Shown piece after piece: positions 62,318 through 64,000 of a DNA stretch of 64,000 nucleotides. A program made the translations under genes and the position numbers. Position 1 is the stretch's first letter, and every line of letters starts with the position of its first letter. The stretch covers positions 930,001 to 994,000 of the forward strand of contig NZ_OZ244785.1 of NCBI RefSeq assembly GCF_965219715.1, read 5' to 3'. The stretch comes from Bacterioplanoides sp965219715 (GTDB taxonomy: Bacteria > Pseudomonadota > Gammaproteobacteria > Pseudomonadales > Oceanobacteraceae). The notes under the pieces are model-generated. The model did not search any database and had not been told where the DNA came from. It saw only the letters and a list, made by a program, of their open reading frames with translations.

Positions 62318-64000
62318 TTAGAAACCCATCACAACCACAGCTTCCTCGCCCTTCTGCGGCTGGCACGTCGTCACGCGAGGCAGTAACTCCTGATGCTGCA
62401 CCTTAAACCAGGCTTTGATATTACCCGAACGCTGCTGCGCCAGTTGCTGCCAGGTTGGCGCTTTACCGGAAGATGCTTCAGCCGCTTTCTCAGCCAGTGT
62501 TTTCACTTCCGCTTCACTGGCGAAACCACACACCTGCAATTCCAGCGTTTCTTTCTCGACCATCATCTCAGCAACCTTCTCCAGATACTGAGCCTGGTCG
62601 TCGTTCACCTTTGATTCCAAAGGCTGGTACGTCAGATCATCCAGACGGATCGCAAATAAATAGTCACCAGCATAAGTCGATAATGAAATCAGCGTGCCGT
62701 ACGGTTGTAACGCCTGCTTCAGGTAATAAGTCGCAGCTTCTTTTAATGCCAGCATACTGAGCTGATTCATCAGATCATCCAGACCCACATCCGGGTCGTT
62801 AATATTGCCCGACAGTGGCATGGTCAGTTTAATATTGTTGTTATCGTCGCGCAGAATAGACAACACGGTATCCACCGGCATGGAAATCTGTTTCCCCAGA
62901 CGATCAATCGTCTCTTCATCGACCGGTAAAAACTCGCTGTTACGCAGCAGAATATCCGCTTCACCGTCCATTTCAGCGTTACGAATAGCTAAATCCACAT
63001 CCAGCTTTAACGCGCCTTTCTGAACGTGATAGCCCATCGCCTGGGCAACATAACCATTAAACGGCACCAGGTTCAGCTGCTCGATATGTAATTCGATATC
63101 CCCTTCCGGCTGATTATTTAACAGCCCCATCTCACCACTGGCGACAATACGGTTGTATTCATCCAGACCGAGTTCAATTTGCAGCGGAATTTTCTGCTGC
63201 AGCTGAGCGCTATCAACCGCACCGATATTAATGCTGCGAATCGCCAGACGGACATCCGCCGCAGGTGTTACCGATTGATCAATAAAGTGCACATACGATT
63301 CCGGGCCGTCGCTTTGTTGCAGACCGGCAATCTGAACGGAGAAGGTTTTTTCTACGGCTTTTTCGGCTTCTGACTCTGCTTCAGAAACAGACGCATCTTC
63401 AGGTATGGCATTGGCAATAACATCCGCTTTATCGCCAGACGTTATTTCAGAATCGGCAGTTTGTGTTTCATCAGTAGCCTGAGCTTCGTCAGTCACCGGT
63501 GCTTCGTCAGTCTCTTGCCCTTCAGCGGCAGCTGTTTCGGCACCAGGAGCTGTTTCTTCAACAGGTGTTGTTTCGGCAGCAGGCGCCACCGGTACACCCT
63601 GAATAACACCATCCGCCAGTTTGGTTAACTGGACAACTAAGCCGTTATAATTTTGCACGCCAGTCATCAGCTGTAATTGTTGCGCATCAAAACGAATATC
63701 ATCAATCTGATACTGATTTAATTGCAGCAACGGTTCCGCGTTGGTCTTCGTGCTTTCCTCTTCAACACCACGAACAACCAAACCCTTCAGCGTTAATTGT
63801 TTAACGGCTTGAGTCTGTTCAGTGGCGTCGATACCCGTCAGAGAAAACTGCTCAAAACCAATCGCCGGGGCGTTATAGGCTTTTAAAGCCAGATCACTCA
63901 CTTGCAGTTCAGCCAGAACCTGTTGATCGAACAAGGCCATTGGTTGCCAATGCAGCTGCAATTCACCCAGCGACACAGACTTCAGCTGTTCAATGGTGCC
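62318..64000 (-). CDS. DUF748 / AsmA-like large envelope protein, C-terminal part (partial)
   Basis: The reading frame is open to the right window edge, so only the last ~560 residues are seen. Features are typical of DUF748 proteins: VHFIDQSVTPAADVRLAIRS, LLNNQPEGDIELHIEQLNLV, MPLSGNINDPDVGL and a C-terminal OmpA-like tail (CGFASEAEVKTLAEKA). An acidic low-complexity insert (about 60 residues of Glu/Thr/Ala around EETAPGAETAAAEGQ) is at 63370-63590. These AsmA-like proteins span the periplasm and are linked to outer-membrane lipid transport or maintenance. Confidence 0.85.
   Translation of the reverse strand, partial: GTIEQLKSVSLGELQLHWQPMALFDQQVLAELQVSDLALKAYNAPAIGFEQFSLTGIDATEQTQAVKQLTLKGLVVRGVEEESTKTNAEPLLQLNQYQIDDIRFDAQQLQLMTGVQNYNGLVVQLTKLADGVIQGVPVAPAAETTPVEETAPGAETAAAEGQETDEAPVTDEAQATDETQTADSEITSGDKADVIANAIPEDASVSEAESEAEKAVEKTFSVQIAGLQQSDGPESYVHFIDQSVTPAADVRLAIRSINIGAVDSAQLQQKIPLQIELGLDEYNRIVASGEMGLLNNQPEGDIELHIEQLNLVPFNGYVAQAMGYHVQKGALKLDVDLAIRNAEMDGEADILLRNSEFLPVDEETIDRLGKQISMPVDTVLSILRDDNNNIKLTMPLSGNINDPDVGLDDLMNQLSMLALKEAATYYLKQALQPYGTLISLSTYAGDYLFAIRLDDLTYQPLESKVNDDQAQYLEKVAEMMVEKETLELQVCGFASEAEVKTLAEKAAEASSGKAPTWQQLAQQRSGNIKAWFKVQHQELLPRVTTCQPQKGEEAVVVMGF

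Noticed and set aside
1..64000. CRISPR arrays, rRNA genes, riboswitches
   Set aside because: No regularly spaced repeats, no rRNA core sequences and no convincing riboswitch cores were seen on reading both strands; covariance-model search would be needed to exclude weak cases.

Overview
The window is a stretch of a Gram-negative gammaproteobacterial chromosome. The evidence includes TonB-dependent receptors, outer-membrane and Tat-exported proteins, queA-tgt-yajC-secD-secF synteny, a caa3-type cytochrome oxidase operon with cox11, surf1, ctaA and ctaB, yegD, and a glutathione-dependent formaldehyde pathway. Overall gene content resembles marine Oceanospirillales-type heterotrophs; that placement is inference. 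Most of the window is compact core genome.

Left part (1-12.7 kb): an ECF sigma/FecR/TonB-receptor iron-uptake unit behind a probable Fur box; an AraC regulator; a sugar phosphotransferase; the formaldehyde detoxification pair adhC-fghA, with a divergent LysR gene and two related inverted repeats between them; the Hsp70-like yegD; and a dihaem peroxidase overlapping a diguanylate cyclase gene. From 12.7 to 20.4 kb lies the cytochrome c oxidase operon coxB-coxA-cox11-coxC-surf1-hyp-ctaA-ctaB on the minus strand. A tiny plus-strand membrane-protein gene is wedged inside it. The 20.7-36.4 kb part holds a hydrolase-like lipoprotein, a phosphoethanolamine transferase, a free-standing ValRS-arm-like peptide, a Bax-inhibitor-1 protein, an acyl-CoA ligase, the queA-tgt-yajC-secDF block and three tRNA-Leu genes.

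The 36.5-49.4 kb part holds a chemoreceptor with an extra C-terminal domain, a 7TM-type diguanylate cyclase, and a six-gene extracytoplasmic redox cluster: haem c lipoprotein, Tat-exported DUF1501 protein, TlpA thioredoxin, DUF4266 lipoprotein, DUF3570 barrel and ApbE flavin transferase. This cluster is the best candidate in the window for an incompletely described system. An amidase and an SDR follow. From 49.5 to 58.4 kb a minus-strand dpp-like ABC transporter operon runs into a TonB receptor, with a BlaI-type repressor and an M56 metalloprotease divergent from it. The intergenic region carries a Fur-like box and an inverted repeat, suggesting regulated uptake of a metallophore or peptide.

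The 58.4-62.2 kb part is AT-rich accessory DNA with three unrecognised small proteins, a lone OLD/RecF-like ATPase, and the last 20 codons plus stop of a second SDR gene. That remnant shows that an older gene was displaced. The window ends inside a DUF748 gene.
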